A stretch of 64,000 nt of DNA from positions 5,854,001 to 5,918,000 of the forward strand of contig CATNEN010000011.1 in assembly GCA_950097015.1 (NCBI GenBank), given 5' to 3'. This document shows, piece by piece, positions 44,219 to 54,030 of this stretch (its first letter is position 1; every line of letters starts with the position of its first letter). Both the position numbers and the translations under genes were made by a program. The notes under the pieces are model-generated. The model saw only the letters and a list, made by a program, of their open reading frames with translations, was not told the DNA's origin and ran no database searches. Origin of the DNA: Macrostomum hystrix. Its lineage: Eukaryota > Platyhelminthes > Macrostomidae.

Positions 44219-47200
44219 ATGCCTCGAGCAAGGTGCAATGTTTGCCAACGCGTTTTCAGCGGTCAGGCGGAACTGCATGCACACTCGCATGGCGAGTGCT
44301 TTGCGCCTGAAAACCTGCTCTCTGCACCCATTAACCGTCTGACTAACAATCCTCCCAATGATTGGTCTGTTGTGCTACGCGAATCAAGCCACAAGGGACG
44401 TGTCAACTTTGTCGAATTCAGACCACAGCAACAACAGCGACTACCTAGCGAACTGATTGCCAATCTTCGAGAACCGATATACAACCTCTTTGAAAAGATT
44501 GGTTCAGCCGGTCTAATGCTGCGAACCTGTGTCCATCTGAAAGTGAAGTTATCTCGTCCAAAGTCAGAAGATGGTGAGAGTATCGAAACAATTTCTGCCT
44601 ACTTTAACACTAATATGGCAACAATAACATTTGACGAGACGACAATGGCAAATAGTGACTTGACTCTATCACCAGATGCATTCAATGACTGGTTTTCGCG
44701 CGTAATCTCCACTCTAGTAACAAAAATTGACAACTTCCAAACACGCGGTAGTAACTGGCAATTTGAGCACATTGAACAACTTGATCTAATGCTATGCATT
44801 TACCGCAAAACCAGAGCTCGATTAATCAATTCAACCGAGCTTGGAGGTGGCGGAGGAGCCGGCGGGGGGCCCGCCGCGAGGGCGGCGGGCGGGCGGGCGG
44901 GCGGGCGCGCGCGTGGCGACCCGTTCCGAACCGAACCGACCCGATCCGACCCGAAACGACAAGCCTTCAAGGTACCGATTTCTATTGGCCGAAAGACTGG
45001 TGCAGTCTTGTACTTGAAGCCGCACAGAGCTAATCAGTTGGATTGTTTTCGTTGGGCTATTATCGCGAGTGTGTTTCATCCTTACACAACGAACCCAAGT
45101 AAAAAGTCGAGCTATGCGCAGTGGCAGGGAGAGTTCAACTTTGGCCGATTCGCAAATGGACCAGCTAGGCATTCCAAATCATCGTATAGAAAGTTTTGCC
45201 GCAAGAATCCTAAGCTTAGTCTCCGTGTCTTTGTCTGGAATCATGAAGAAAAGACTAATACTCTCTTCTTTTCACATCGAAGCAACAGTGAAGGTGATAG
45301 GTATTTTGCCAATTGCTTGTTTGTACCGCGTTACGGACAATTTGCGTTGGGTCATTACATGCCAGTCAAGAATTTGAATCGTTTAATGAGTACACGCAGC
45401 AAACAACGGAGGTTTTGTCCCGACTGCCTAGTTTCTTTTCCATGCATCACTTCTTGGGATTATATTTTAAATGTGCATTCTTGTGTAAATAATAATAATG
45501 AAAAGTCCACTGCCATCGAAGAGTGGACTTCAGATGTTGTACCACAGATTCGCGAGACAAAGTATAAGCCAGTAGAAAGAATGCCACGAGAAGAGGATGC
45601 ACACGTCAAATTCAAGAGTTTTGAAGCTCAGCTACCGTCACTGTATGTCATGTATGCTGATATGGAGTGTCTTTGCGCGCCGCCAGACAAGCATCAGGCG
45701 GGTAATGTGCTTGAGGTGCATGAACCGATTTGTTTAGCCTATCGACTAGTAACTTGTCCAGAACTGAAATTGACGCCTCGCCTAAAGGCAGCTGTTGGCA
45801 TGAGCAGAGAGAAACCGTGTGAGGTGATTTACACACCGCCAAATGGTGAGAATTGTGTTAGACAATTTTTGCGGCGACTTGAAACGATTGCTAGCGAAAT
45901 TTGTCTACATACACAAAGTGAATCCTACACTCCACTTTTGCGCAAGTATTTACATCTAAGCAAGTCCAAGGCAGAGATTGCAGCGTGTCAATTGTGCAAG
46001 AAATCATTTGAAGAGGATGAAAAGAAGGTACTTGATCATTGTCACTTGACAGGTCTTCCACGTGGCGTGCTGTGTGTCTCTTGCAACAGGAAGTTGACTC
46101 TTAGGCGCTATCGTCTCATTGTTTATTTTCATAACTTAGCCTCGTATGATGGCAAGTTTCTAGTGCGAGAAATTTATGAAGTTTTTTCTGGATCCAAGGT
46201 TCAACTTCATGTGCTACCGGAGAATCGCGAGCGATTCAAGACATTTTCACTTAAGTTTCGTGTAAAGGCAGCTGATCAGACTCACAAGTTTGAAATTTGC
46301 TTCAAAGACACGTTTGCCTACTTGTCAACAAGCTTGTCAACATTGGCAGATCGTCTTCTTCCAGAACAGCTGGTACACACACGAGAACTAATGAATGCAT
46401 ACCCGAGGTTGAAGTTTTCAACTCTTCGTCAAAAGGGTGTCTATCCCTATTCGTTTCTAGACTGTGAGGAAAAGCTGGATAGTGTGACAAGTCTTCCACC
46501 CAAGGCATGCTTTTTCAACAAGCTTACGATGTCAGATTGTTTAGATGTGGACTATGAGCGAGCTCATGCGGCATGGTTCGAGTTTGACTGCAAAAACCTT
46601 AGAGATTATACAACCGCCTATCTTCAACTTGATGTTTTGCTCTTGTGCGATGTCTTTGAAAACTTTCGTCAGACAGCACAGCGAGAGTATGGTCTTGATC
46701 CTAGTCACTTTTTGGGTGCTCCAATGTTTAGCTTGGTAGCATGTTTGCGACAGATTGATCGACCGATTCAATTATTTACCGATGCTAGCATGTATGCTGA
46801 AGTTGAGCATTCGATTCGAGGCGGTTTCAGCTTTGGAACACGACACATAACAACGGCAAACAATCCGTGTGTCGAAGAATGCAGAAGGATCTTAGATCAG
46901 ACTGAAGCAGATTTTTCCAACATGCGACAGAATGCGCCTAGAGATACTTATTTGGCCTACTTGGATGCTAACTCATTGTATTCGAGCTGCATGATTCAAC
47001 CGCTGCCAGTTGGTGACTTTGCTTGGTTGTCACGTAGCGACTTGTCAGCGATTCCGTTTGACAGTCCTTCGGCAGACTATTTTGAGAATCCGACTGTAAA
47101 GAGCCGATTATTGAACTGGTTGGTAAACTATTGCAAAGAGGACCAAGGAGCCATGCTTACAGTTGATTTGTATTATCCGCATTTTCTACATGACAGTACT

Positions 47201-48358
47201 GCTGATTTGCCCCTAGCCATTGCACACGAAATGATTGCCGAAGAGCGACTAACAGATCAGATGAAGGCAGACTGGTTTAGTCTTCAACGTGAACTTAATC
47301 CTGAGCGATATAAGAATGCAACATGCTATGAAGACGTAAAACCATTCAAGAGCCCTACGCGAAAGTTGATTGGATCAGTGCAGCACAAGTTGAAGTATGT
47401 TGTCCACCATCGAGCTCTTAGATTTTACCTAGAGTTAGGTATGCGCGTGACGCGTGTTCATCGTGTGATTCGCTTTACCGAGCTGGCCATTTTAAAAACC
47501 TACATTGAGCGCAATATTGATCAACGAAAAGCAGCTAAGACAGAGTTTGAGAGAGAGTTTTTCAAGCTGCTAAATAATGCTCTCTTTGGCAAGTTTCTGC
47601 AACGAGTTCGCGATCGTCTCATTTACAGAATGTGTTCACTTGCAGAACGGTTTGAGTGCTATATTGGAAGCGCCAACTTTCTGGATGCTATTGTTTATAC
47701 AGAAAGCCTTGCTGGAGTCTCCCTTGCATCAAAGCGTGTAATGTTGGACAAGCCAATTATTATAGGAGCTGCAATTTTGGACATTGCAAAAACTCTAGTT
47801 TATGAGTTTTTTTACAACCATGTTCAATCGCATCGATCACTAGCCAGTGCGCGCGTTCTCGGCGGTGATACGGATAGTCTAATGTTAGCACTTGTAATGC
47901 GACGAAACAATGAGACACCGTACGAGACGCTGTTTAAAGACTTGGCTGAACAAGGTCTCTTGGATACTAGCAACTATCCACCATCGCATCCGTTATACTC
48001 TACAGTCAACAAGGGTAGACTGCTAGCCTGGAAGGATGAGTTCAAGGGACGTGTGCCTTTGGAGCTAGCTTTTCTTCGACCAAAGAACTATTCCTTCTTG
48101 GTTACTGGCGAGAGTATTACACAAATTTCGCGATGTAAGGGTGTCTGCAAAACTGTTGCTCAAAACATTCGCCACACAGATTATCTAAGAGTTCTACACA
48201 AGCGCCAAGTCATGTTTGCACGAATGCAAAGCATCAGATCCCGCAAACAACGCGTGTTTCTACTGCAGCAACGCAAATTGGCCTTGAGTTTTTTTGATAC
48301 TAAGCGCGCGTGGATTAACGACTATAGTTCGCTGCCATTTGGTCATTGGCGTTTGTAA
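44219..48358 (+). CDS. Polinton protein-primed DNA polymerase B
   Basis: 1379 residues, full-length for Polinton PolB. The N-terminus has a C2H2-like finger (residues 5-27) and a second Cys/His cluster near 400-425. Exonuclease motifs: YADMEC (about 480), FHNLASYDGKF (about 637) and YLQLDVLLLCDVF (about 802). A DHCHLTG...C..C site (about 606) is the zinc-binding insertion seen in these polymerases. Polymerase motifs: A, LDANSLYSS (about 914); B, LLNNALFGK (about 1118); C, GGDTDSL (about 1217); KNYSF near 1291. All key acidic residues are present, so it should be active. It copies the linear element with a protein primer. Residues about 209-250 come from a strikingly GC-rich insert. The 5' gap is T-rich. 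Confidence 0.93.
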   Translation: MPRARCNVCQRVFSGQAELHAHSHGECFAPENLLSAPINRLTNNPPNDWSVVLRESSHKGRVNFVEFRPQQQQRLPSELIANLREPIYNLFEKIGSAGLMLRTCVHLKVKLSRPKSEDGESIETISAYFNTNMATITFDETTMANSDLTLSPDAFNDWFSRVISTLVTKIDNFQTRGSNWQFEHIEQLDLMLCIYRKTRARLINSTELGGGGGAGGGPAARAAGGRAGGRARGDPFRTEPTRSDPKRQAFKVPISIGRKTGAVLYLKPHRANQLDCFRWAIIASVFHPYTTNPSKKSSYAQWQGEFNFGRFANGPARHSKSSYRKFCRKNPKLSLRVFVWNHEEKTNTLFFSHRSNSEGDRYFANCLFVPRYGQFALGHYMPVKNLNRLMSTRSKQRRFCPDCLVSFPCITSWDYILNVHSCVNNNNEKSTAIEEWTSDVVPQIRETKYKPVERMPREEDAHVKFKSFEAQLPSLYVMYADMECLCAPPDKHQAGNVLEVHEPICLAYRLVTCPELKLTPRLKAAVGMSREKPCEVIYTPPNGENCVRQFLRRLETIASEICLHTQSESYTPLLRKYLHLSKSKAEIAACQLCKKSFEEDEKKVLDHCHLTGLPRGVLCVSCNRKLTLRRYRLIVYFHNLASYDGKFLVREIYEVFSGSKVQLHVLPENRERFKTFSLKFRVKAADQTHKFEICFKDTFAYLSTSLSTLADRLLPEQLVHTRELMNAYPRLKFSTLRQKGVYPYSFLDCEEKLDSVTSLPPKACFFNKLTMSDCLDVDYERAHAAWFEFDCKNLRDYTTAYLQLDVLLLCDVFENFRQTAQREYGLDPSHFLGAPMFSLVACLRQIDRPIQLFTDASMYAEVEHSIRGGFSFGTRHITTANNPCVEECRRILDQTEADFSNMRQNAPRDTYLAYLDANSLYSSCMIQPLPVGDFAWLSRSDLSAIPFDSPSADYFENPTVKSRLLNWLVNYCKEDQGAMLTVDLYYPHFLHDSTADLPLAIAHEMIAEERLTDQMKADWFSLQRELNPERYKNATCYEDVKPFKSPTRKLIGSVQHKLKYVVHHRALRFYLELGMRVTRVHRVIRFTELAILKTYIERNIDQRKAAKTEFEREFFKLLNNALFGKFLQRVRDRLIYRMCSLAERFECYIGSANFLDAIVYTESLAGVSLASKRVMLDKPIIIGAAILDIAKTLVYEFFYNHVQSHRSLASARVLGGDTDSLMLALVMRRNNETPYETLFKDLAEQGLLDTSNYPPSHPLYSTVNKGRLLAWKDEFKGRVPLELAFLRPKNYSFLVTGESITQISRCKGVCKTVAQNIRHTDYLRVLHKRQVMFARMQSIRSRKQRVFLLQQRKLALSFFDTKRAWINDYSSLPFGHWRL
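44843..44966 (+). other. GC-rich in-frame insert in the polymerase gene
   Basis: About 120 bp of G/C-dominated sequence (GGCGGGCGGGCGGGCGGGCG core, then CCGAACCGAACCGACCCGAT) interrupts a gene of about 43% GC. It encodes Gly/Ala/Arg then RTEPTRSDPK and keeps the frame. It looks foreign to the gene: an expanded simple repeat, a captured fragment or an assembly artefact. Confidence 0.75.
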
Positions 48359-48698
48359 TTATATTGATTGCTGTAATTACATCACCCAATGTTGACTTTC
48401 GCTTTAATCATATCAAATGATTTTTCCTTTTTGTGATTTGTATTTCATTCTTGTCAATATAGACATTGATCAAATTATGATTACATTTGAATGTTGTAAT
48501 TATATTGGTGACATTATAAGTATTTATATAATCCAAGTTTGTGTATTTATCTTTAGTTAATTTTTGTAGTACTTAGCTTAGGTATATCACAATCACTAGC
48601 AAGTTTTTGGAGATAATAAATAGATTATAATCAGGATTTAGTTATACTACTTTGTAAAACGCTAACAACCATTTTCCCCTCAGCTCTAAAGTTCTGCA
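48359..48698. other. Polinton intergenic gap
   Basis: AT-rich 340 bp between the polymerase and dUTPase genes. Contains TATATAAT-like words near 48530 that could serve as a promoter; otherwise nothing recognised. Confidence 0.4.
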
Positions 48699-49157
48699 AT
48701 GGCAACTGATAGCAACGTCCTGCGTGTGAGGCTTCTTCTGCCAACAGCTAATGTTCCAGTTCGCAAAACTGAAGGCTCAGTTGGCTATGATCTGACTGCT
48801 GCTGTCGAGGGAAGTGTTGGAGGCTACGATCGCCTAACGATTCGAACAGGCGTATCGATTCAAGTACCAAAGGACACCTACGGGAGAATCGCTACGCGCT
48901 CCAGCCTCAGCACAAGAGGCATCACTGTTGAAGGTGGTGTAGTTGATCCGGATTACACGGGCGAAATAATGGTTGTGTTGTACAATCACAGTCCAAATGA
49001 CTTTAATTTTTACCCCGGACTGCGCATTGCTCAACTAATTTTAGAGAAAGCAAGCATTGTACCTGTTTTAGTTTTAGAGGATGAGTCAGTCTGTCACATG
49101 ACTGAACCGTCACTCAAGCGCAAGTATGGTGGGTTTGGTAGCACTGACAACTTTTAG
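48699..49157 (+). CDS. dut: dUTPase (trimeric, dut-type)
   Basis: 152 residues with all five trimeric dUTPase motifs: GSVGYDLTAA, RSSLSTRGI (RSS), GGVVDPDYTGEI (GVVDxDY), RIAQLIL and the C-terminal RKYGGFGSTDNF. It hydrolyses dUTP to dUMP and pyrophosphate, which keeps uracil out of newly made element DNA and supplies dTMP precursor. The length is that of a single-domain enzyme without targeting sequence. It sits between the polymerase and the virion gene block. Acquisition from a host or a large DNA virus is likely; which one needs a tree. Confidence 0.95.
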   Translation: MATDSNVLRVRLLLPTANVPVRKTEGSVGYDLTAAVEGSVGGYDRLTIRTGVSIQVPKDTYGRIATRSSLSTRGITVEGGVVDPDYTGEIMVVLYNHSPNDFNFYPGLRIAQLILEKASIVPVLVLEDESVCHMTEPSLKRKYGGFGSTDNF

Positions 49158-49292
49158 CGCTGCGAATAATGACACTAATCATATTTTTGTCTCCAATTAT
49201 TATATTCTTGATGTTAATCTTGTTCTTTTTCTTGTTTTTGTTAATACACTATAAGCTAATTCGGAATTTGTTGGTAATTTAAAATCTCCAGA

Positions 49293-49709
49293 ATGGCACG
49301 TAGTAAGAAAAGATCAGCTAAGAGTTTAAGAAAGTCATCATTTCAAATCAAGAGATCAAGTAACTCGATTAAGAAGCAGCGAGGTTTCGGCGTACTGAAC
49401 TGGTTAATCAATCATTTGCCGTTTGAGGCACATTTACCTGGCGGATATCAGTTTTGCGGTCCAGGAACGAAGTTACAAGAGAGACTTACAAAGGGTCAAC
49501 GAGGTAAAAATAGACTTGATAATCTGTGCATGCTTCACGACATAGCGTACGATCAACATTCTGACGTTCAAGAAAGATTAAAGGCTGACCAGGTGCTAGA
49601 ATCAGGAGCACGTGAAATTGCTAACGATCCGTCCACAAGTTGGAGTGAGAAACTAGCTGCCAAACTTGTAACTAAAGTTATGCAGGTGAAGCAACGCTTT
49701 GGTGCTTAG
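49293..49709 (+). CDS. Phospholipase A2-like virion protein
   Basis: 138 residues. The start is very basic (ARSKKRSAKSLRKSS), then comes a calcium-loop-like GGYQFCGPGTKL and the catalytic HD pair in CMLHDIAYDQH, with KADQVL after it: the pattern of parvovirus VP1-type and Polinton/adintovirus PLA2 domains. In parvoviruses this activity opens endosomal membranes during entry; here that role is inferred from the family. It ends 2 bp before the ATPase start, so the two are tightly packed. Confidence 0.85.
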   Translation: MARSKKRSAKSLRKSSFQIKRSSNSIKKQRGFGVLNWLINHLPFEAHLPGGYQFCGPGTKLQERLTKGQRGKNRLDNLCMLHDIAYDQHSDVQERLKADQVLESGAREIANDPSTSWSEKLAAKLVTKVMQVKQRFGA

Positions 49710-49711
49710 AA

Positions 49712-50416
49712 ATGGAAATTTTCAACATGCAGTTGGCTCACGATTCAACATTCATTATTGCGGGGCCGTCTAACTCTGGAAAAACTGAATGGACACTTAG
49801 ATTGCTAAGTGAACGAGATAAGCTATTTGATAAGAAACCTCAGCGTCTTCTTTGGTGTCATGGTACAAACCTAACTTCCGACGATCAGCAACGAATAATC
49901 AAGTGTTGGAATAAATCTGGAGATGAACCTGTTCATTTCGTAAATGGATTTCCAGCTCAACTGGCTTCTCGGTTTAAGCCAAACGATCTAGTTGTCGTTG
50001 ATGACCTGCAAAGTGAAGTGACGAAGTCTGCTGAGTTTACTAGCCTGTTTACAAAGCTTGCCCATCATACACCACTCACGTGTCTTTATATTTGTCAGAA
50101 CCTCTTTAATCGATCAGATCCTGAGGCGCGTACGCGAAGTTTATCAGCTAGTTATATTTGCCTAACTCGTAGTGTTCGAGATCGTGCATCAGTTGAGCAT
50201 CTAGCTCGGCAAATGTTTCCACGCAATAGTCGGTTTTTAGTAAATGTATATGAAGATGTAACAAATAATAAGCCATACTCCTATTTGTTCATCGATTTGC
50301 GTCAAAAAACGCCAGATTTTTTACGACTTCGCACAGGTATTTTTCCTGGTGATTGTCATATTGTATACATACGTTCTTCCGAAGCTGGTGTTTCAAACGC
50401 TATAAGCGATTTTTGA
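49712..50416 (+). CDS. DNA packaging ATPase (A32/FtsK-HerA type)
   Basis: 234 residues. Walker A is FIIAGPSNSGKTEW, Walker B is LVVVDDLQSE, and a sensor-like Asn in CLYICQNLF follows, the order found in Polinton and virophage A32-like ATPases. It would pump the element DNA into capsids. The length is normal and no frame break is visible. It follows the PLA2 gene directly and precedes structural genes. Confidence 0.92.
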   Translation: MEIFNMQLAHDSTFIIAGPSNSGKTEWTLRLLSERDKLFDKKPQRLLWCHGTNLTSDDQQRIIKCWNKSGDEPVHFVNGFPAQLASRFKPNDLVVVDDLQSEVTKSAEFTSLFTKLAHHTPLTCLYICQNLFNRSDPEARTRSLSASYICLTRSVRDRASVEHLARQMFPRNSRFLVNVYEDVTNNKPYSYLFIDLRQKTPDFLRLRTGIFPGDCHIVYIRSSEAGVSNAISDF

Positions 50417-50456
50417 TTTGTACGCTTGATTAATATTTTCGCGCATAAACTTATTT

Positions 50457-51461
50457 TTGAAAATGAGCTTCTACGTAACATTACCTTCGAACGATACTAG
50501 CTATTCAGATAATTCTCCGAATTATTTTCGAATAAGATTGGCTGAGCCACTCAACTTGTCAGCTGGTTTGTACGAAGTTGCTCTAGTAGAGTTACTCTGT
50601 CGTGGAGCAAATACAACACCGAATGCTCATCGAGAAAGACAATTTGAAGTTCCATACTATGTTAATGTTGAACCAATTTTTGCATCGTCTGTTCCTATTT
50701 GGAAACGTATTTGGGCTGAGGCTGATTTGGAAGCCTACGTTTCTTGGCGAGCTGCTGGATCAATAGAAAGGTTTTCATGGTTTCTGCGCAATGCTGGCGA
50801 AAAAGCGCTTGGAATTGAGCTACCCGCCGCATTTATGGATACCTATCAGTTCAACTCTTGGAAGATAATAACGACTCTAACGTCTGACCTTTCAACGGAG
50901 CCTACAAACGCAAGTTTTCAACCGGCAGATGGGAATTATAAAGATCTTATTAAGAATTCCGTAAAGTCTCTGGTAATTCCTTCGGATCAATTTTTTACAT
51001 TCTATTTTATTCTTCTTCCTGGCCAGGCAATGCGACTCGTTTCAGACGATGTCGAACTGATAAGTACTAGTGATGATAATGCAATATTTCATATGCTCCG
51101 ATATTGGCGAGCTAGACGATTGTGGTGTTTCAAAAAGACCTACTTGGATAGTAATTTGACTCGTCCAATTTCATCAAAAACAGTTTACATGTACTGCTAT
51201 ACCGATATAATCGAACATCAGGCTGTTGGAAGCACTGCAGTCCAATTGCTCCGTGTAGTGGAACTTCAGCAAAAGAAGGACGGCGAACTTACTCGCGAAA
51301 GCAGCACATTCCAAAAGTCATATTACCTAAAAACCAATCGTCAGCGAATAAGTGAGATTGGTATTCGCCTTTCGGATCAGCGTGGACAGGAATTCAATTT
51401 TCATTCGGAGGCGCATGTAGTTGTCGTGCTTCATTTTCGTCTGCGGTCTGATGGTATATAA
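50457..51461 (+). CDS. Probable minor capsid or other structural protein
   Basis: 334 residues beginning FYVTLPSNDTSY then RIRLAEPLNLSAGLYEVALVEL, a start widely seen in a conserved Polinton structural protein encoded next to the ATPase. I cannot tell penton from other virion roles without structure prediction; a beta-rich pattern is visible. The gene end overlaps a TATATAAG word that could drive the next gene. Confidence 0.6.
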   Translation: MKMSFYVTLPSNDTSYSDNSPNYFRIRLAEPLNLSAGLYEVALVELLCRGANTTPNAHRERQFEVPYYVNVEPIFASSVPIWKRIWAEADLEAYVSWRAAGSIERFSWFLRNAGEKALGIELPAAFMDTYQFNSWKIITTLTSDLSTEPTNASFQPADGNYKDLIKNSVKSLVIPSDQFFTFYFILLPGQAMRLVSDDVELISTSDDNAIFHMLRYWRARRLWCFKKTYLDSNLTRPISSKTVYMYCYTDIIEHQAVGSTAVQLLRVVELQQKKDGELTRESSTFQKSYYLKTNRQRISEIGIRLSDQRGQEFNFHSEAHVVVVLHFRLRSDGI

Positions 51462-51462
51462 G
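51455..51462 (+). promoter_or_regulatory. TATA-like element before the 51499 gene
   Basis: TATATAAG overlaps the stop codon of the upstream ORF and lies 37 bp before the next ATG. Possible late-gene promoter. Confidence 0.4.
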
Positions 51463-51498
51463 CAAATGTGAATTTCTAAAAGAAGCTCATTTCTTGCC

Positions 51499-51930
51499 AT
51501 GACTACCATTACTGAAAACATAAAGCGAAGTGCTCAGTCGCTATCTCAGTGTGCATTTGTTTTACAAGCTGTAAGCCGTCTGAGAAATCCAAAACATCGA
51601 AAAAGCTTTTTGAAAACTCTAACAGAAGCAGAGATTCGCTGTCTAGTGGAGTTTCTGCTAAACATTGTCAACGGACGTGTTCAAGTGAGTTCCTGCAACA
51701 AGACCCGGCTTGAGAAACATAGCAAGTATATCAAAAAGCTATTAAAAAGAGAGACTCCACTTGGTGAGAAAAGAAGAATCCTTGTACAGCACGGTGGGTT
51801 TTTACCGTTCTTGGCTCCTATCATTGCCGCTCTACCTGCTATAGGCACAGCGTTAGGAATTACTTCTGGTGTTGTTGGAACTGCCGCCGGTGCAGCAAAC
51901 TTAGTTAGAGCAATTCAGCGAAAAAACTAA
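51499..51930 (+). CDS. Small membrane-active or core-type Polinton protein
   Basis: 143 residues: helical N-terminal half, a basic stretch (KKLLKRE, KRRILVQHGG) and a hydrophobic Ala/Gly/Ile segment (FLPFLAPIIAALPAIGTALG) near the C-terminus. This layout recurs among Polinton structural proteins and recalls adenovirus core or membrane-lytic cement proteins, though similarity is only in layout. It ends 2 bp before the next ORF. Confidence 0.55.
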   Translation: MTTITENIKRSAQSLSQCAFVLQAVSRLRNPKHRKSFLKTLTEAEIRCLVEFLLNIVNGRVQVSSCNKTRLEKHSKYIKKLLKRETPLGEKRRILVQHGGFLPFLAPIIAALPAIGTALGITSGVVGTAAGAANLVRAIQRKN

Positions 51931-51932
51931 AC

Positions 51933-52616
51933 ATGCAGTCTCGAAATGCGAATGAACTACAGCGAATGTTTCTGATTCCTGAAAGCATGTATCAATCAAT
52001 GCAACAGAGACAGGACGAAATACTATCAAGCAGCTTAGTACGTAAAACAGATGCTCTGGAGACACCGCGAGATGTACTAGCAAAGAATATAGTTTCAATG
52101 CGAGAAGAAATTGATGCTCTAGATGATGTAATTGAAAAGCAGCCCTCCTCTACAGCTCAACTGAAAAGATCTGACTTGGAGAGTAAATTGTTAAAGTCAC
52201 GTAGAGTCTACCACACTGGAGTGGAAAGACCAGCACCTGTTCGCGAAAGTTTTTCAAGTCAATTCGAAATGCAAGATCGAATGCAAATTCCTAAGGCTTT
52301 CCGCTCTCGGCTGGATAGACTCGCTAAAAATCTATTCTCAAACGATTCATCGTTGGAACCTCTACCCGAAGATTTTTCTGAAAATGAAATTCAAGATTTA
52401 ATGGAATATATTGTTCGTGATAAACCGCTAAAGCGAAACGAAAAAGAACCTCCAATCGGTCTTCAACATTTCCTTGAATTTCTTCGGAAACGAGGCGTTA
52501 CAGCTAGCCAAGTCGGTCGTCATGTGCGAAAGGAGTTTGAGACTGCCATTGCTGAGGAACCTGAGGTGAACCTCGAAGATTTAAGTCTGCTCGAAAATTA
52601 TCAGAGAGATGTTTAG
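51933..52616 (+). CDS. Polinton protein of unknown function, coiled coil
   Basis: 227 residues, highly charged, with predicted helices and a coiled coil around residues 45-75 and a C-terminal helical region. No enzymatic motif or membrane segment. It sits between virion genes with 2-bp spacing, so a structural or scaffold role is plausible. No family recognised by eye. Confidence 0.55.
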   Translation: MQSRNANELQRMFLIPESMYQSMQQRQDEILSSSLVRKTDALETPRDVLAKNIVSMREEIDALDDVIEKQPSSTAQLKRSDLESKLLKSRRVYHTGVERPAPVRESFSSQFEMQDRMQIPKAFRSRLDRLAKNLFSNDSSLEPLPEDFSENEIQDLMEYIVRDKPLKRNEKEPPIGLQHFLEFLRKRGVTASQVGRHVRKEFETAIAEEPEVNLEDLSLLENYQRDV

Positions 52617-52845
52617 TATAAGCGTGCTTTTAATTATTGTATGGTATAATGCATTATTGACACTTGATAATTAATAAATTTGTAAGTCATGAGCTGTTCA
52701 AACCTAAGAGTTTTGTTGCAGAGTTTCTTTGATTATTTGCAGCTAGAAACTTGCTGTCCGCTCATATTTAACTCCTGCTTTGAAAGCGAGACAACCGACG
52801 GTGATTCAGTTATCGACGTAAGCTTCATTTGCTGCAATACAATCA
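52617..52845. other. Short Polinton spacer
   Basis: 229 bp including AATAAA at about 52674. Probably the end of the preceding transcription unit and the promoter of the integrase gene. Confidence 0.4.
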
Positions 52846-53997
52846 ATGCAAGGAATACGTAAAAGTATTGCTCAGTTTCTATCTGATTCTTTCTTCAACT
52901 TGGAAAATCCGACTTCGTTCTCAGGTAATAGATCTGAACTTGTTCGTGCTGTGCGCAAAGAATTTCCACAGATAAAATATGAAGACGCACGAAAGGAAGT
53001 ACAAAGTTGGGTACGATCAACAAAAGAGCACCATTTATTTCAAAAGTTGCCTAAAAAATTTCTGACACCAAAAATTAGTGTACCACCCGTGGCACGATTC
53101 CAGTTTCAAATCGATTTAGCCGACCTGCCGCAGTATAAAACTGAAAATCGAGGTTATCGTTTCATACTAGTTCTAATTGACTGCTTCACGCGAAGCATTC
53201 GACTTAGGCCATTAAAGACAAAGAAACCTAGCGAAGTGAGTCGAGTGCTGCAAGATATTTTTCGAAGTGGTTTCAAACCAGTTTATTTACAAGGCGACGC
53301 AGGCATGGAGTTTCTTGGAAAATCAACGCGACAAATGCTAAAACAGGAGGGAGTGAGGTTTTTCGTTTCTCAAAGTTCCTACAAGGCTAGCCTGGCAGAA
53401 AGATTTATTCGATCTCTAAAAGAACGCCTGCAACGATACTTTCGAGCTAAGAATCTAGCACGTTGGTTTGACATATTGCCACAGTTGGAGAAAAATTTCA
53501 ACGCAAGTCCACATCGAGCTTTAAGTGGAGAAACACCGAAACGAGTAGAGAATGATGAACATCTTCAAGGAATTCTATGGGACAAAATGTTTACACAAGT
53601 GCGCACTTCAAAACCAAAATTCAAAGTTGGTGATTGGGTGCGAATTCTCCGACGACGAGGAATTTTTGAAAAGGGTTACACAACAATTTGGAGCAATTCA
53701 AAGTTTCGTGTTCATCATGTTCACCTGTCTGACCCGCCAATGTATGAATTAGCTGATTCAGAAGATAATTTCGATTTGCTAGAAGGAAGATTCAACGAGG
53801 ATGAACTTCTACTCGTGAATGAAGTGGATGAGGAACCTGTCGATATAGAAAAGGTTCTCGAAACAGATCGTTCGCAGAAGGGTAATCGTTTGTATTTAGT
53901 AAAGTGGAAAGACATGCCAATTTCACGGAGTCAGTGGCTGAGTGAAAAAGATCTCGATGCAAAGACTGCTAGACTGTTTGCTCGTGTGTATAAGTAA
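52846..53997 (+). CDS. Retroviral-type (DDE) integrase with chromodomain
   Basis: 383 residues. The rve core has the catalytic triad: FQIDLAD (about residue 87), LQGDAGMEF (about 147) and KASLAERFIRSLKER with the Glu (about 184). The last 65 residues are a chromodomain (VDIEKVLE, YLVKWKDMPISRSQWL), typical of Polinton integrases and able to read histone marks when choosing a site. An N-terminal HHCC finger is not evident. It inserts the linear element and makes the 6-bp target duplications. Frame intact. Confidence 0.94.
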   Translation: MQGIRKSIAQFLSDSFFNLENPTSFSGNRSELVRAVRKEFPQIKYEDARKEVQSWVRSTKEHHLFQKLPKKFLTPKISVPPVARFQFQIDLADLPQYKTENRGYRFILVLIDCFTRSIRLRPLKTKKPSEVSRVLQDIFRSGFKPVYLQGDAGMEFLGKSTRQMLKQEGVRFFVSQSSYKASLAERFIRSLKERLQRYFRAKNLARWFDILPQLEKNFNASPHRALSGETPKRVENDEHLQGILWDKMFTQVRTSKPKFKVGDWVRILRRRGIFEKGYTTIWSNSKFRVHHVHLSDPPMYELADSEDNFDLLEGRFNEDELLLVNEVDEEPVDIEKVLETDRSQKGNRLYLVKWKDMPISRSQWLSEKDLDAKTARLFARVYK

Positions 53998-54030
53998 AGC
54001 TGAAAAACTGATATCGCTTAATAATAAGTC

